From assembly GCA_051867815.1 (NCBI GenBank), contig JBJDZD010000132.1, positions 1-27,485 on the forward strand: a DNA stretch of 27,485 nucleotides, in the 5' to 3' direction. Positions 6,818 to 16,800 of this stretch are shown here, in pieces (position 1 is the first letter of the stretch; each line of letters opens with the position of its first letter). The position numbers and the translations under genes were made by a program. This DNA is from CAG-390 sp051867815 (GTDB lineage: Bacteria > Bacillota > Clostridia > Oscillospirales > CAG-272). Under the pieces are notes generated by a model that saw only the letters and a list, made by a program, of their open reading frames with translations, ran no database searches and had not been told where the DNA came from.

Positions 6818-9232
6818 TCACTTTACGACGATATTTACTATCTTATTGGGCACCGCGATCTCTTTAACGATCGTCTTGCCGACGATTGCCGCCGCAATTC
6901 TCTCGTCCGACTTTGCAAGAGCAACGGCTTCGTCCTTGGGGCAGTCCAAAGGAAGGACAACGGTGGCGCGAACCTTGCCGTTGATCTGTACTGCGACCTC
7001 GACGGATGCATCAACCGTCTTTGACTCATCGTATTCCGGCCACTTTGCAAGGGAGAGCAAGCCCTTGCCACCGAGGACCTCGTTTATCTCCTCGCACAGA
7101 TGGGGAGCGAAGGGACAAAGTATCGTCGCAAGCGTCAGAAGCTCGTCGCGCGTGAGCGTGCCGCAATCGTATATCTTGTTGACAAGCTCCATCATCGCCG
7201 CAATGGCGGTATTGAACTTCATCGCCTCGATATCCTGCGTGACCTTCTTGACGGTCTTGTGGAAGGGCACCTCGAGGGCAGGGGTTACGCCGTTGCCCTT
7301 TGCAATATCGCAAAGGTCGGCAACTCTGTCAAGGAAGCGCTTACAGCCGCGAACGCTGCTGTCGTTCCACGGTGCTGCGGCTCCGTAGTCGCCCATAAAG
7401 AGCACGTAGGTGCGCAGTACGTCGGCGCCGTAAGCGTCAATAACGTCGTTGGGGTCAACGCCGTTGCCGCGCGACTTACTCATCTTTTCGCCGTCGGAAC
7501 CGAGGATAAGGCCCTGCGCCGTTCTCTTTGCATAAGGCTCCTCGGTCGGCACTGCGCCGATATCGTAGAGGAAATGATGCCAGAAGCGCGAATAAATCAT
7601 GTGGCGCGTTACATGCTCCATACCGCCGTTGTACCAGTCAACGGGAAGCCAATAATCGAGCTTTTCGGGGTCGGCAAGAGCATCGGTGTTATGCGGATCG
7701 ATATAGCGCAGATAATACCAGGACGAACCTGCCCACTGGGGCATGGTGTCGGTCTCGCGCTTTGCGGGAGCGCCGCACTTGGGGCAGGTGCAATTTACGA
7801 ACTCCTCGATTCTCGCAAGAGGCGATTCACCGCCGACGCCGGGAGCAAACTCCTCCATGGGCGGCAGACGGAGAGGAAGCTCCTCGTAGGGTACGGGTAC
7901 CATTCCGCAATGCGGACAATGAACTATCGGGATAGGCTCGCCCCAATATCTCTGGCGGTTGAACGCCCAGTCCTTCATCTTATACTGAACGCCGCGCTCG
8001 CCGACGCCGCGACGAGCCAGCTCCTCAATAGCACGCTTGATAGCCTCGCTCTTGACGGAGATGCCGTTAAGGAAGCCGGAATTGACCATTTCACCGTCGC
8101 CTGCATAAGCTTCCTTTTCAATATCGCCGCCCTTGATGACCTCAATGACGTCAATGCCGAACTTGCGTGCGAACTCCCAGTCGCGGCTGTCGTGTGCCGG
8201 AACTGCCATAATGGCGCCGGTACCGTAGCCCATCATTACGTAGTCTGCAATGTAAACCGGTATATTCTTGCCGGTGATGGGGTTGACGGCGGAAATGCCG
8301 TCAAGGCAAACGCCGGTCTTGTCCTTTACGAGCTGTGTGCGCTCGAATTCGGTCTTTTTCGCGCACTCGTTGCGGTAATCAATAACGGCATCCATGTTTG
8401 CAATCCTATCGGCATATTTGTCGATAAGAGGATGCTCGGGGGCGATTACCATGAAGGTTACGCCGAAGATGGTATCGGGACGGGTCGTGTAAACGCGAAG
8501 CTTTTCATCAACCTCTGCAAGCGGGAAATTGATGAATGCGCCCTCGCTTCGACCTATCCAGTTGACCTGCTGTTGCTTGATGTTGGGCAGATAATCAACT
8601 TCATCAAGGCCCTGCAAGAGCTTGTCCGCATACTCGGTGATGCGCAGATACCATACGTCCTTCGACTTTTGAATGATATCGGAGTGGCAGATATCGCATT
8701 TGCCGCCCTGGGAATCCTCGTTTGAAAGAACGACCTTGCAGGAGGGGCAATAGTTTACGAGTGCAGTGTCGCGGAATGCCAGACCGTTCTCGAACATCTT
8801 GAGAAATATCCACTGTGTCCAGCGGTAGTAATCCTCGTCCGTGGTGTCAATAACGCGATCCCAATCAAGCGCGAAGCCTACTCGGCGGAGCTGATTTGTG
8901 AACTTTGCAATGTTTTTATCGGTGACGATTCTGGGGTGAACGCCGGTCTTGACCGCGGTATTCTCCGTAGGCAGGCCGAAAGCGTCAAAGCCCATGGGGA
9001 ACAGAACGTTGTAGCCGTCCATGCGCTTCTTTCTGGTGATGACCTCAAGTCCGGAATACGCCTTGATGTGTCCGACGTGCATTCCGGAACCGCTGGGATA
9101 CGGAAATTCGACCAAGCCGTAAAACTTGGGCTTTTCGCTTCCCTTCTCTCCGGGATCGGCAGCGCGGAACGCCTTTTCCTCGTCCCAACGAGCCTGCCAT
9201 TTCTTTTCGAATTCTTTGAAATTGTTTCTCAT
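6818..9232 (-). CDS. leuS: Leucine--tRNA ligase
   Basis: A class I aminoacyl-tRNA synthetase that charges tRNA-Leu in the cytosol. The 804-residue protein has the HIGH signature as HVGH (residues 52-55, in PYPSGSGMHVGHIKAY), a four-cysteine zinc knuckle (CPSC ... CDIC), the CP1 editing domain (TTRPDTIFGVTFMVIAPEHP and GTGAIMAVPAHDSRD), further CxxC pairs near CPHCGMVP and CTCPKCGAP, and KMSKS at 583-587. The anticodon-binding domain and the C-terminal tRNA-binding domain (VQINGKVRATVVLP) follow. Length is normal for bacterial LeuRS. AGGAG precedes the ATG. It follows rsfS by 12 bases and is probably the last gene of the long smc-to-leuS run. Confidence 0.97.
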   Translation of the reverse strand: MRNNFKEFEKKWQARWDEEKAFRAADPGEKGSEKPKFYGLVEFPYPSGSGMHVGHIKAYSGLEVITRKKRMDGYNVLFPMGFDAFGLPTENTAVKTGVHPRIVTDKNIAKFTNQLRRVGFALDWDRVIDTTDEDYYRWTQWIFLKMFENGLAFRDTALVNYCPSCKVVLSNEDSQGGKCDICHSDIIQKSKDVWYLRITEYADKLLQGLDEVDYLPNIKQQQVNWIGRSEGAFINFPLAEVDEKLRVYTTRPDTIFGVTFMVIAPEHPLIDKYADRIANMDAVIDYRNECAKKTEFERTQLVKDKTGVCLDGISAVNPITGKNIPVYIADYVMMGYGTGAIMAVPAHDSRDWEFARKFGIDVIEVIKGGDIEKEAYAGDGEMVNSGFLNGISVKSEAIKRAIEELARRGVGERGVQYKMKDWAFNRQRYWGEPIPIVHCPHCGMVPVPYEELPLRLPPMEEFAPGVGGESPLARIEEFVNCTCPKCGAPAKRETDTMPQWAGSSWYYLRYIDPHNTDALADPEKLDYWLPVDWYNGGMEHVTRHMIYSRFWHHFLYDIGAVPTEEPYAKRTAQGLILGSDGEKMSKSRGNGVDPNDVIDAYGADVLRTYVLFMGDYGAAAPWNDSSVRGCKRFLDRVADLCDIAKGNGVTPALEVPFHKTVKKVTQDIEAMKFNTAIAAMMELVNKIYDCGTLTRDELLTLATILCPFAPHLCEEINEVLGGKGLLSLAKWPEYDESKTVDASVEVAVQINGKVRATVVLPLDCPKDEAVALAKSDERIAAAIVGKTIVKEIAVPNKIVNIVVK

Positions 9233-9244
9233 ATTGAAAACTCC

Positions 9245-9646
9245 TTAGTCTTCTACCTCAACCCTCTCGGTGTCGGAGTAAAGTTTGTCAAGATTATAAA
9301 ATTCACGCATTTCGCGGCTGAATATGTGAACGATGACTCTGCCGTAGTCGATGACCATCCAAGAGTTATCGGAGCCTCTGCCCTCGGTGCGGTCGGCCTT
9401 AACGTCGATCTTCTCAAGCTGATATTCGACCTCATCGGTAAGTGCCTTAACGTGGGTGTTCGACTGCGCCGTGCAGAGCACGAAATAATCGGTCAGGTCG
9501 ATCTTATCGCCCACATGCATTACTGCGATATCCTCGCCGTTCTTGTGGTCAAGAACGCGATAAACTGCCTTGGCAAGCGAAAGCGATTCGGGAATGCCTG
9601 CGCCGTCCTTTTCAACCGTGACGGAAAACTGCTGATTCATTTCCAT
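9245..9646 (-). CDS. rsfS: Ribosomal silencing factor RsfS (Iojap family)
   Basis: RsfS binds protein L14 of the large subunit and blocks subunit joining when nutrients are scarce. The 133-residue protein carries the family core: DLTDYFVLCTAQSNTHVKAL and SWMVIDYGRVIVHIFSREMR, followed by EFYNLDKLYSD. The ATG at 9646 has AAAGGA 9 bases upstream; a second ATG two codons later is less well placed. In many Bacillota rsfS follows nadD-yqeK; here an LCP-family gene stands between yqeK and rsfS, 46 bases upstream. Confidence 0.95.
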   Translation of the reverse strand: MEMNQQFSVTVEKDGAGIPESLSLAKAVYRVLDHKNGEDIAVMHVGDKIDLTDYFVLCTAQSNTHVKALTDEVEYQLEKIDVKADRTEGRGSDNSWMVIDYGRVIVHIFSREMREFYNLDKLYSDTERVEVED

Positions 9647-9692
9647 ATTTATGTTTCCTTTCTGTGCAAAGAAATAGATTTTAGTTTAACCT

Positions 9693-10766
9693 TTAACCCT
9701 CAATGGGCTTGGGGGAAAGCAAGGAATATTTGTAGATGCGCAAGAAGTCATCATCCTCTTCCTTGCATAATATCCAATTCGGATCAAAAAGGCTGTCCGA
9801 AACGTCTTTGTCGTAAACGTTAAAGTAGGTGTTGATCGCCTCAAGCGTGCCGGCACGCGAGAGAACATAGTACCATGCCTCGGGGTCGGTCTTGTGAAGC
9901 TGGAAGCCCGGGCAGGTGAGCATGACGAGCTTCCGCTCTTTTGCCGCGAAGAATCTCGATGCAAAGAACGCGGCATCGTCAACTATCAGGTCTGTTTCGA
10001 GCATCGGGAGTATCTCTCGGGCAAGACCGATCGTTTGCGCAAGCGTGATCTCGTTTATCAGCTTATGAAAAAGAGAGGACATAAACTTCTTTTGCGCGTC
10101 AATGCGGCCGAGGTCGCCGAGGGCGTAATCGGAGCGGTATCGGATGAAATCGACGGCGTTTTTGCCGTCAAGCACCTGAAGCCCCGCCTTGATGTCAATA
10201 TAAAGGTCCTGGTACGGATCGCTGTACTTCATATCGAACGGCACGTCGATCTCGACCCCGCCTATCGCGTCTATCATCGTTTCAAGCGACTTTATGTCGA
10301 TGAGGGCTGTGTAGTCGATATTGACGCACAGCGTTACCTCAAGGACGTCGCGTATAGCGTAAACGCCGTAGTCGCGCAAGATCTCGTTTATCTTGCATGC
10401 GGAGCCGTCGTACTCTATATAGGTATCGCGCGGTATCTGCATGACCGTCAATTCGCCCGTGCGCGTGTCAAAGGACGCAAGGAGTATTGCATCGGCGCGG
10501 AACGCCGCCTTGTCAACTCCCACGCCGAGGAATATATACTTTCCTTCCTCTCGGACGTACGGCGGTGGTGCGGAAGTTACCTCACCCGTGACGGTATCCG
10601 AGGTGTTTTCGGGATCGGGAGTAATGGGGGTGTTATTCGTGAAAGGCACGTCCGTTCCGACGTCGGGGCGGTAAACGATTGCCTTGATCGCAAGGAGAGA
10701 AACCAGCACAAGGGTCAGCGAGAGGAGCATTATCAGCCCGATAACGTATATCTTATCAAGCTTCAT
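9693..10766 (-). CDS. LCP-family (LytR-CpsA-Psr) cell-wall glycopolymer ligase
   Basis: LCP enzymes move teichoic acids or capsule polymers from lipid carriers to peptidoglycan on the outer face of the membrane. The 357-residue protein has one N-terminal transmembrane helix (about 5-28, IYVIGLIMLLSLTLVLVSLL), a T/P-rich linker (about 38-60), and the LCP catalytic domain with ILLASFD, MQIPRDTYIEYDG, KINEI, GGVEIDVP, FIRYRSD and GDLGRIDAQKKF, which contain the Asp and Arg residues that bind the polyprenyl pyrophosphate. The ATG at 10766 is chosen because GGAGG sits 7 bases upstream; it lies inside the 3' end of yqeK, overlapping by 11 bases. The attached polymer cannot be told from sequence. 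Confidence 0.92.
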   Translation of the reverse strand: MKLDKIYVIGLIMLLSLTLVLVSLLAIKAIVYRPDVGTDVPFTNNTPITPDPENTSDTVTGEVTSAPPPYVREEGKYIFLGVGVDKAAFRADAILLASFDTRTGELTVMQIPRDTYIEYDGSACKINEILRDYGVYAIRDVLEVTLCVNIDYTALIDIKSLETMIDAIGGVEIDVPFDMKYSDPYQDLYIDIKAGLQVLDGKNAVDFIRYRSDYALGDLGRIDAQKKFMSSLFHKLINEITLAQTIGLAREILPMLETDLIVDDAAFFASRFFAAKERKLVMLTCPGFQLHKTDPEAWYYVLSRAGTLEAINTYFNVYDKDVSDSLFDPNWILCKEEDDDFLRIYKYSLLSPKPIEG

Positions 10767-11391
10767 CGCAAAGCCTCCGCTCAAGCCATTTTTTCGTTGC
10801 AAGCGTTGCCGGATTTATCGGCTCGCCCTTCTCGCGCAGGTGTGCAAGCGTGCTTTCGATCGACCTCAGCACAGCGCGGTCAATATGCGCCTCTCTTTGC
10901 TTTGCCGTCATATTTTCGGGCTTTGCGGCAAAGAAATCACGGCGAAGCTCGATGCATGGGGGATACTTCCTCGTTTCGTCGATGAAATCGGCAAGGAAGA
11001 TTATCTTCTCGTAAATATCCATGCCCTCCCTGCCCGACGTATGGTATCGGACGGCGTTTTTCACCGTTTCGTTATCAAACTCCGGATAGAGCAAGGGGAT
11101 GACGAGTGCGCCCGTAACGGCGTGGATGGTCGGCATACATGCAAGCTCTTCGGATGGCAAGGTTACCGAAAACCGCTCAATGATGCGAAGCTGGTCTTCG
11201 TCCGAATACTCCTTGGTGTTATCATGCAGCAGCGCGGCGGCGCGAAGGATGGAAAGATCGCATTCAAAGAGCCTTCCGAGCCTTACTGCCATATCCTCTA
11301 CCGCCAAAACGTGCGCAAGCCTTTTTGGGGAGAGTGTTTTTGAGATCGCTTCTCTGAGGGAAGCAATTTGTTTTTCGCTGAAAGCTTCCAT
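10756..11391 (-). CDS. yqeK: YqeK-type HD-domain nucleotide hydrolase
   Basis: The YqeK family is known to hydrolyse diadenosine tetraphosphate (Ap4A) symmetrically to ADP. The 211-residue protein shows the HD metal-binding pattern: RLAHVLAVEDMA, AAALLHDNTKEY, and PTIHAVTGALVIP and KNAVRYHTSGREGM further on. The start at 11391 (MEAFSEKQ) is one base past the nadD stop and has no good ribosome binding site, so translation is probably coupled to nadD. The frame is open further upstream but only through the end of nadD. Confidence 0.92.
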   Translation of the reverse strand: MEAFSEKQIASLREAISKTLSPKRLAHVLAVEDMAVRLGRLFECDLSILRAAALLHDNTKEYSDEDQLRIIERFSVTLPSEELACMPTIHAVTGALVIPLLYPEFDNETVKNAVRYHTSGREGMDIYEKIIFLADFIDETRKYPPCIELRRDFFAAKPENMTAKQREAHIDRAVLRSIESTLAHLREKGEPINPATLATKKWLERRLCDEA

Positions 11392-11392
11392 T

Positions 11393-12022
11393 TTAAGCAA
11401 ATAGGTGGTTCGTTTTGATATATTCCGCGACTTCGGGGCAGACCATGGACGAGATATCGCCGCCCGAGCGCAGGGTCTTGCGCACAAGGCTTGAGGATAT
11501 TTCTATCGGGTCTGCTACCACGCGGCGCACGACGGCGTTGTATTTTTCCGTATATTCGCCTATCTTGGCCAATATCTTCTTGGTTATGATCGGGTCGTTT
11601 TCGCGGCGAATGTAGATGGGATAGCATAGCTTGAATATCTCATCTGCTCTATACCATGTGTCAAGTGTCAAAAACATATCCGTTCCGCAGAAGAGGAAGA
11701 GGCGTGTGTCGGGCGCCGAAAGCTCACGCAGGGTATCCACCGTGTAGCTGACACCGCCGCGGCGAAGCTCCATATCGGTGACTATGATGCCCTCGATTCC
11801 CTTGAAGGCAAGCTCGCACATGCGAAGACGGTGCTTCGGGTCAATATCGAAGTCAAGCTCCTTATGGGGCGGAATGGCGGCCGGAATAACGAGCACGTAG
11901 TCGAGCCTCATCTGCTTCATGAACGCCTTTACCGCTTCAACGTGACCGTTGTGCGGCGGCGCGAACGTTCCGCCGTAGATACCCACGCGGAGCGTGTTTT
12001 CATTTTGCGGTGCGCGGTTCAT
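11393..12022 (-). CDS. nadD: Nicotinate-nucleotide adenylyltransferase
   Basis: NadD transfers AMP from ATP to nicotinate mononucleotide, making deamido-NAD in NAD synthesis. The 209-residue protein has the nucleotidyltransferase signature GIYGGTFAPPHNGH (residues 14-27, HxGH at 24-27) and the second ATP-binding motif SSSLVRKTLRSG near the C-terminus, as well as FLFCGTDMFLTLDTWYRADE for substrate binding. The ATG overlaps the yhbY stop by 4 bases (ATGA) without a clear Shine-Dalgarno, which points to coupling. Confidence 0.95.
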   Translation of the reverse strand: MNRAPQNENTLRVGIYGGTFAPPHNGHVEAVKAFMKQMRLDYVLVIPAAIPPHKELDFDIDPKHRLRMCELAFKGIEGIIVTDMELRRGGVSYTVDTLRELSAPDTRLFLFCGTDMFLTLDTWYRADEIFKLCYPIYIRRENDPIITKKILAKIGEYTEKYNAVVRRVVADPIEISSSLVRKTLRSGGDISSMVCPEVAEYIKTNHLFA

Positions 12023-12312
12023 TTCAGTTCGATTTTCGGGTTCTTCTTTGACGGCCTGAAAAGAACGAGCTTTTTGCCTACCGTGCAGACCACGTCAGCG
12101 CCCGTCGCCTCTGCAAGCGCATCCGCCGCCTCACGGGTCGTCCATGCGCAGTTATCAAGCACCGAAAGCTTTATCAGCTCACGAGCCTCGAGCGCATCCG
12201 AGACGGTCTTTACAAGGTTTTCGCCGATGCCGTCCTTGCCGATCTGCATGATGGTCGGCTCGGAGGTGGCGAGAGAGCGAAGGTATGCTCTCTGTTTAGA
12301 CGTTAACATCAT
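12019..12312 (-). CDS. yhbY: YhbY/CRM-domain RNA-binding protein
   Basis: A 97-residue protein of the CRS1-YhbY (CRM) family, which associates with the pre-50S ribosomal subunit. The KH-like fold is recognisable from TSKQRAYLRSLA, the GxxG loop in MQIGKDGIGENLV, and the terminal TVGKKLVLFRPSKKNP. I take the first of two adjacent ATG codons (12312), which has AAAAGG 8 bases upstream; the second (12309) is equally compatible. The start overlaps the rdgB stop (ATGA) and the stop overlaps nadD. Confidence 0.93.
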   Translation of the reverse strand: MMLTSKQRAYLRSLATSEPTIMQIGKDGIGENLVKTVSDALEARELIKLSVLDNCAWTTREAADALAEATGADVVCTVGKKLVLFRPSKKNPKIELK

Positions 12313-12959
12313 AATCCGTACCTTTTCCATAGTTTATCTTTTTCTTCCGCGATGCGCGCATTAAAAGCGGCGGCAAACGACCGCACGGCCGCTCCACGAT
12401 GGCTTATCGCGTTCTTTTCTTCCGCGCTCAGCTCGGCAAAGGTCTTGCCGAATGGGTCGAACCAGAAAAGGGGGTCGTAGCCGAAGCCGCCCTTTCCGCG
12501 CGGAAAGCAAAGTATCTCGCCGGGGCAATAGCCCGTTCCTACTATCGGCTCACCCGCGAGGGGCTGACCCTCGGGGATGACGCATGCGATAGTGCAAACG
12601 AAAGCCGCGCCCCTGTTTGCAACTCCTTCGAGATTTTTGAGGAGCTTTGCGTTGTTATTCTCATCATTGCACGGCTCGCCGGCGTATCTCGCCGAGAATA
12701 CTCCCGGCTCACCTCCGAGGGCTTCGACCATGAGGCCGGAATCGTCCGCTATGGAGCAAAGTCCTGAAAACTCTGCCGCCGCGCGCGCCTTGATAAGTGC
12801 GTTTTCTTCAAAGGTTGCTCCGTCTTCGACGATATCGCCGACAAAGCCGACGTCGTCAAGGGAAAAAAGCTCGATCTCAATATCCTTGATATAAGCGGAA
12901 AGGAGCTTTTGAAGCTCCGCGATCTTTCCGCGGTTTTTGGATGCAATACAAATTTTCAT
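12309..12959 (-). CDS. rdgB: XTP/dITP diphosphatase (RdgB/HAM1 family)
   Basis: Removes non-canonical purine triphosphates (dITP, XTP) from the nucleotide pool by hydrolysis to the monophosphate. The 216-residue protein starts MKICIASKNRGKIAELQKLL, contains the catalytic DDSGLMVEALGGEPGVFSAR segment, GGFGYDPLF, and the terminal SHRGAAVRSF, all family hallmarks. The frame is open upstream to 13061, but homology begins at 12959, 7 bases after the ftsY stop. The ribosome binding site is weak, so coupling to ftsY is likely. Confidence 0.95.
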   Translation of the reverse strand: MKICIASKNRGKIAELQKLLSAYIKDIEIELFSLDDVGFVGDIVEDGATFEENALIKARAAAEFSGLCSIADDSGLMVEALGGEPGVFSARYAGEPCNDENNNAKLLKNLEGVANRGAAFVCTIACVIPEGQPLAGEPIVGTGYCPGEILCFPRGKGGFGYDPLFWFDPFGKTFAELSAEEKNAISHRGAAVRSFAAAFNARIAEEKDKLWKRYGL

Positions 12960-12966
12960 GCTCAAA

Positions 12967-13872
12967 TTATTCAAAAAGTGCTTCCGTAAATTCTTTTGCG
13001 TCAAATTCCTGCATGTCGTCGATCTTTTCACCGACGCCGATGAACTTGACGGGAATGCCAAGCTCCTTGCGGATGGAAAGGACGATACCGCCCTTTGCCG
13101 TTCCGTCGAGCTTATTCAGAATAAGACCGGTTATTTCTGCGGCGTTTTTGAACTCCTTAGCCTGCAGGATCGCATTCTGTCCGGTGGTTGCATCAAGGAC
13201 GAGAAGATTCTCACGCGATGCACCGGGAAGCTCACGATCGATCACGCGGTTGATCTTTGCAAGCTCGTTCATCAGGTTCTTCTTGTTGTGCAGTCGGCCT
13301 GCGGTGTCAACGATGAGTACGTCCGCACCGCGGTTGCGCGCGTAATTTGCCGCATCATAAACGACCGCTGCCGGGTCGCTTCCCTCGGTCTGCTTGATCA
13401 GCTCCACATCCGCTCTTCGACACCACTCGGCAAGCTGATCGATGGCGGCCGCGCGGAAGGTATCCGCCGCCGCAACCACGACCTTTTTGCCCTCGGCACG
13501 AAGTCGGTTGGATATTTTGCCTATTGAGGTCGTCTTGCCTGCTCCGTTCACACCGATGACGAGAATTACGGAAGGCTTTGTTTCAAGCTTCAGCGGTTCA
13601 CCCTCGCCAATCATGTCCGAAATGATCTCACGAATGGCGGCATCGATATCCTCACGGGATTTGATGCGGTCGTCTTTGATACGCTCGCGGAGAGTTTCAA
13701 TTATCTCCTCGGTCGCCGCAACGCCGACGTCAGCGCATATCAGAATTTCCTCAAGCTCCTCAAGCGCGTCCTCATCGATCCTTACGAATGCTTTAAGCAC
13801 CGTGTCTATCTGACCCATCAGGGCGTTTTTGGTCTTGCTCAGACCAGATTTCAGTTTATCAAGAAATCCCAT
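12967..13872 (-). CDS. ftsY: Signal recognition particle receptor FtsY
   Basis: FtsY docks SRP-ribosome complexes at the membrane translocon; it is an SRP GTPase. The 301-residue protein consists of the N helical bundle and the G domain, with almost no acidic A domain, as is usual in Gram-positives. Motifs visible: GVNGAGKTTSIGKI (G1), DTFRAAAIDQL, DTAGRLHNKKNLM (G3) and LNKLDGTAKGG (G4), then IGVGEKIDDMQEF. The ATG at 13872 has GGAG 9 bases upstream (the codon before it, TTG, is less likely) and lies within the last codons of smc, a 14-base overlap. Confidence 0.96.
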   Translation of the reverse strand: MGFLDKLKSGLSKTKNALMGQIDTVLKAFVRIDEDALEELEEILICADVGVAATEEIIETLRERIKDDRIKSREDIDAAIREIISDMIGEGEPLKLETKPSVILVIGVNGAGKTTSIGKISNRLRAEGKKVVVAAADTFRAAAIDQLAEWCRRADVELIKQTEGSDPAAVVYDAANYARNRGADVLIVDTAGRLHNKKNLMNELAKINRVIDRELPGASRENLLVLDATTGQNAILQAKEFKNAAEITGLILNKLDGTAKGGIVLSIRKELGIPVKFIGVGEKIDDMQEFDAKEFTEALFE

Positions 13873-16800
13873 CAAAGAGTTCTCCTTTTTTGTTTGCTAT
13901 CTCCGACACGTCAAGGCCGAGGATCTTCGAAATACCGGACTCGGGCATCGTTACGCCGTAAAGACGGTCTGCGGCGTTCATGGTGCCGCGGCGGTGGGTG
14001 ATGAGTATGAACTGCGTGTCGTCCGAATAGCGGTGGATGTACTGGGCAAAGCGTTCGACGTTGACCTCGTCAAGTGCCGCTTCGATCTCGTCGAGAATGC
14101 AGAACGGGGTGGGATTGACCTGCAGGATCGCAAAGAAAAGTGCGATCGCAACAAATGCCTGCTCACCGCCCGAGAGCTGCATCAGCGACTTAATTATCTT
14201 GCCGGGAGGTGCCGCCTTGATATCGATTCCGCTTTCAAGAACGTTTTCGGGGTCGGTAAGTATCAGCTCAGCCGAGCCGCCGCCGAACAGCTCTGAAAAG
14301 GTCTTTTTGAAATTATCGTTTATCTGATTGAATGAATCGACGAAGGTCTTTTCCATTTCGCTCTCAAGGCCCTTGATGACCTTTTCAAGATCCGCCTTGG
14401 CTTTTTCGAGATCCTGCATGGTAGCAACAAGCTCGTCGTACTTCTTCTTCTCCTCCCGGTACTCGTCGATAACGGAAAGGTTTACGTGACCGATATTTCT
14501 GATCTTGTTTCTGTATTCGGTCTGCAACGCGAACACCGCAGGGCGCTCCTCTGCGCTTATCTGCGGATAGCCGAACGCCAATGCCTCGGCACGTGTAAGA
14601 CCGTATTCATCCCAGAAAGTCTTGGTTTGTGCATCGAGCTTTGCTCTTATCTGCGCGAGATTTGTTTCAAGGCGGAGCTTGTCCGCCATGAGTTTATCCC
14701 GTCGTCCTCTTCTCTCCTCCGAAGAGTTGCGGATGGCAACGAGCTTGCTCTCGTATTCCATTGAGCCGGCTTCGAGAACACTCTTGCGCGCATTCAGCTC
14801 AGTCAGCGTTTGCTCGCCCTTGCCGTGGTTCTTTATTGTTTCGGTAAGCTCTGACTTAAGCTCGGCAATTCTTGCAATCGCCTCACCGGCGGCGCTTTCG
14901 CTTGCAACGGCGCTTCTGCGAAGCTCCGCTGCTTTATCGCGCGACATCTGTGCGAGCGCATTACAGCTTTCAATATCGCGGCGAAGCTCTGAGATCCGCA
15001 CCGTTATGCTCATAATGCTTGCGCGGATCTTATCGCGCTCTGCAAGAGAGGCGTGGCGCTTTTCTTCCTTGTCGGAGCGGTACTCTTCAAGCCCCGCGAC
15101 CTTTTCCGCAAGCTCGCGCTCACGTGCTTCAAGAGCTTCTATCTCAGCCGCGCGGCGTTCCTTTTCTCCTGCCACGTTCTCAAGATCTGCCATGAATTTT
15201 TCGAGAAGCTCGCGGTCCGCCGCGAGAGTCTCACGGTTCTTCTCAAGCCTCGTTACCTCAACTGCACGAAGCGTGGCAATCATGGAATCGGCACTCTCGT
15301 CCGCTTCGATATCGTTTTCAAGCTCGGACAGACCGGCCTCCGTAATTTCAAGGGACGCGCGAAGCTTTTCGGAATTAGCGGAGAGAAGCTCAAGCTCCGC
15401 CGACATGCGCTTTATCTCGTCCGCACGGGTCAATATGCCGCTGCTCGTTCTTATCGAGCCACCCGTAAACGAACCGTCGCGGTTTATCTGTTGGCCGTCA
15501 AGTGTAACGGTGCGCACGCTGTATCCCAGTGCCTTAGACATTTCGGTGGCGTTTTCAAGAGTATCGAAAACTATTGTCCTGCCGAGCATCGAAGATATCA
15601 CGGCGGAGAATTTTTTATCGTAACGGACTAAATCGCAGGCAACGCCGATATAGCCCTTGAAATCTGCCGCCCGACGCATTTCGCGCGTGGGTTCGGGTAC
15701 AGGCCTGACCGATGTAAGGGGAAAGAAGGTGGCACGGCCGGCATTGTTCTTCTTCAGGCAGGAAATTGCGGCGTGTACCGTTCTTTCCTCGTCAACCACT
15801 ATGTTTTGCATTGCCGCGCCGAGAGCGGTTTCAATGGCGGTTACATATTTGCTTTCAACGCTGATGAGTGACGAAAGCGGGCCGTAGATCGTACCGCCTC
15901 CGATCTTACCCTCCGAGTACGAACGCATGACGAACTTGACGCTGTTGTTATAGCCTTCAAAATGCTCCTCCAAACGGCGCAAAGCTTCAATACGGCTGCC
16001 AAGCGTGTTCATTCTGACCTCGGCGCTTGAAAGCTCCGCCCGGTCGGCGTCGCGCTTTGTGCGGAGCGCTTCTGCATCAGATCTCTTTTCGGCAAGAAGT
16101 GCGGCATTCTCGGCGAGCTTTGCATCGTATTCGGCAATCGTGCGCTCGCTGTCCTCACATTCCGCCTCATGAGCGGCGGCAAGACGGCGGCGCTCGTTTA
16201 CGTTCTTTCTTGCGGCCTCGTCCCTGCCTTCGTCCTCTTCATCCGATCTGCCGAGAAGCTCAAGACGGGCGTGGATATCGGAGATCTCTTCCTTTGCCGA
16301 CGAAAGCTCTTCAAAAGCAAGAGCGATCGCATTGTCATACTCCTCCGCAATTCTTTCCGCCTCAGACGCGGACTCAGACAGACCGTTTTCCTCGGCGGAA
16401 AGCTTTTCAATATCCGAGGCAAGCATCCCTGCCTCGTTGTCCTTGGCAACGGCTCTTTCGTCCTCTTCGGATGCCGACGTGCGGAAGCCCTCCGCAGTAG
16501 CGCGTTGAAGAGTGATACCGCTTTCCGTATGGGCAATATTGGTCTCAATGACCTTTATTTTTGCACTAAGTTCATAATTATCTTTGGTTCTGTTTTGAAT
16601 CTCGGACGCCAGCTTTGCCGCCTCTGCCTTATTGTCAAAAGCGAGAGCTTCAAGCCTTTCCTGCTGTTCGCGCAGAGTGCCCAGGCTCTCCTCGGCTTCC
16701 GAGATCTCGCGGTCGGTGCGACGCAGCTCCGCGTTTGCTTCGTTCTCGGCGTTGCGCATCCCCTCGGTGTCGTAAAGCCAAAGCTGAACGTCGGCTTGGC

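Noticed and set aside
6687..6821. A hydrophobic N-terminal extension of S21 that resembles a signal peptide
   Set aside because: The rpsU promoter (6730-6758) lies inside this stretch, so it is not in the mRNA, and S21 homology starts at the ATG at 6686 with a good ribosome site.
7100..8725. A 541-codon open frame on the plus strand
   Set aside because: It is the exact antisense of leuS, which has every catalytic motif. The plus frame shows no recognisable domain and arises from GC-rich codon use.
12967..13872. FtsY seeming short (301 residues) and possibly truncated
   Set aside because: The N and G domains are complete; lack of a long acidic A domain is normal in Gram-positive FtsY.
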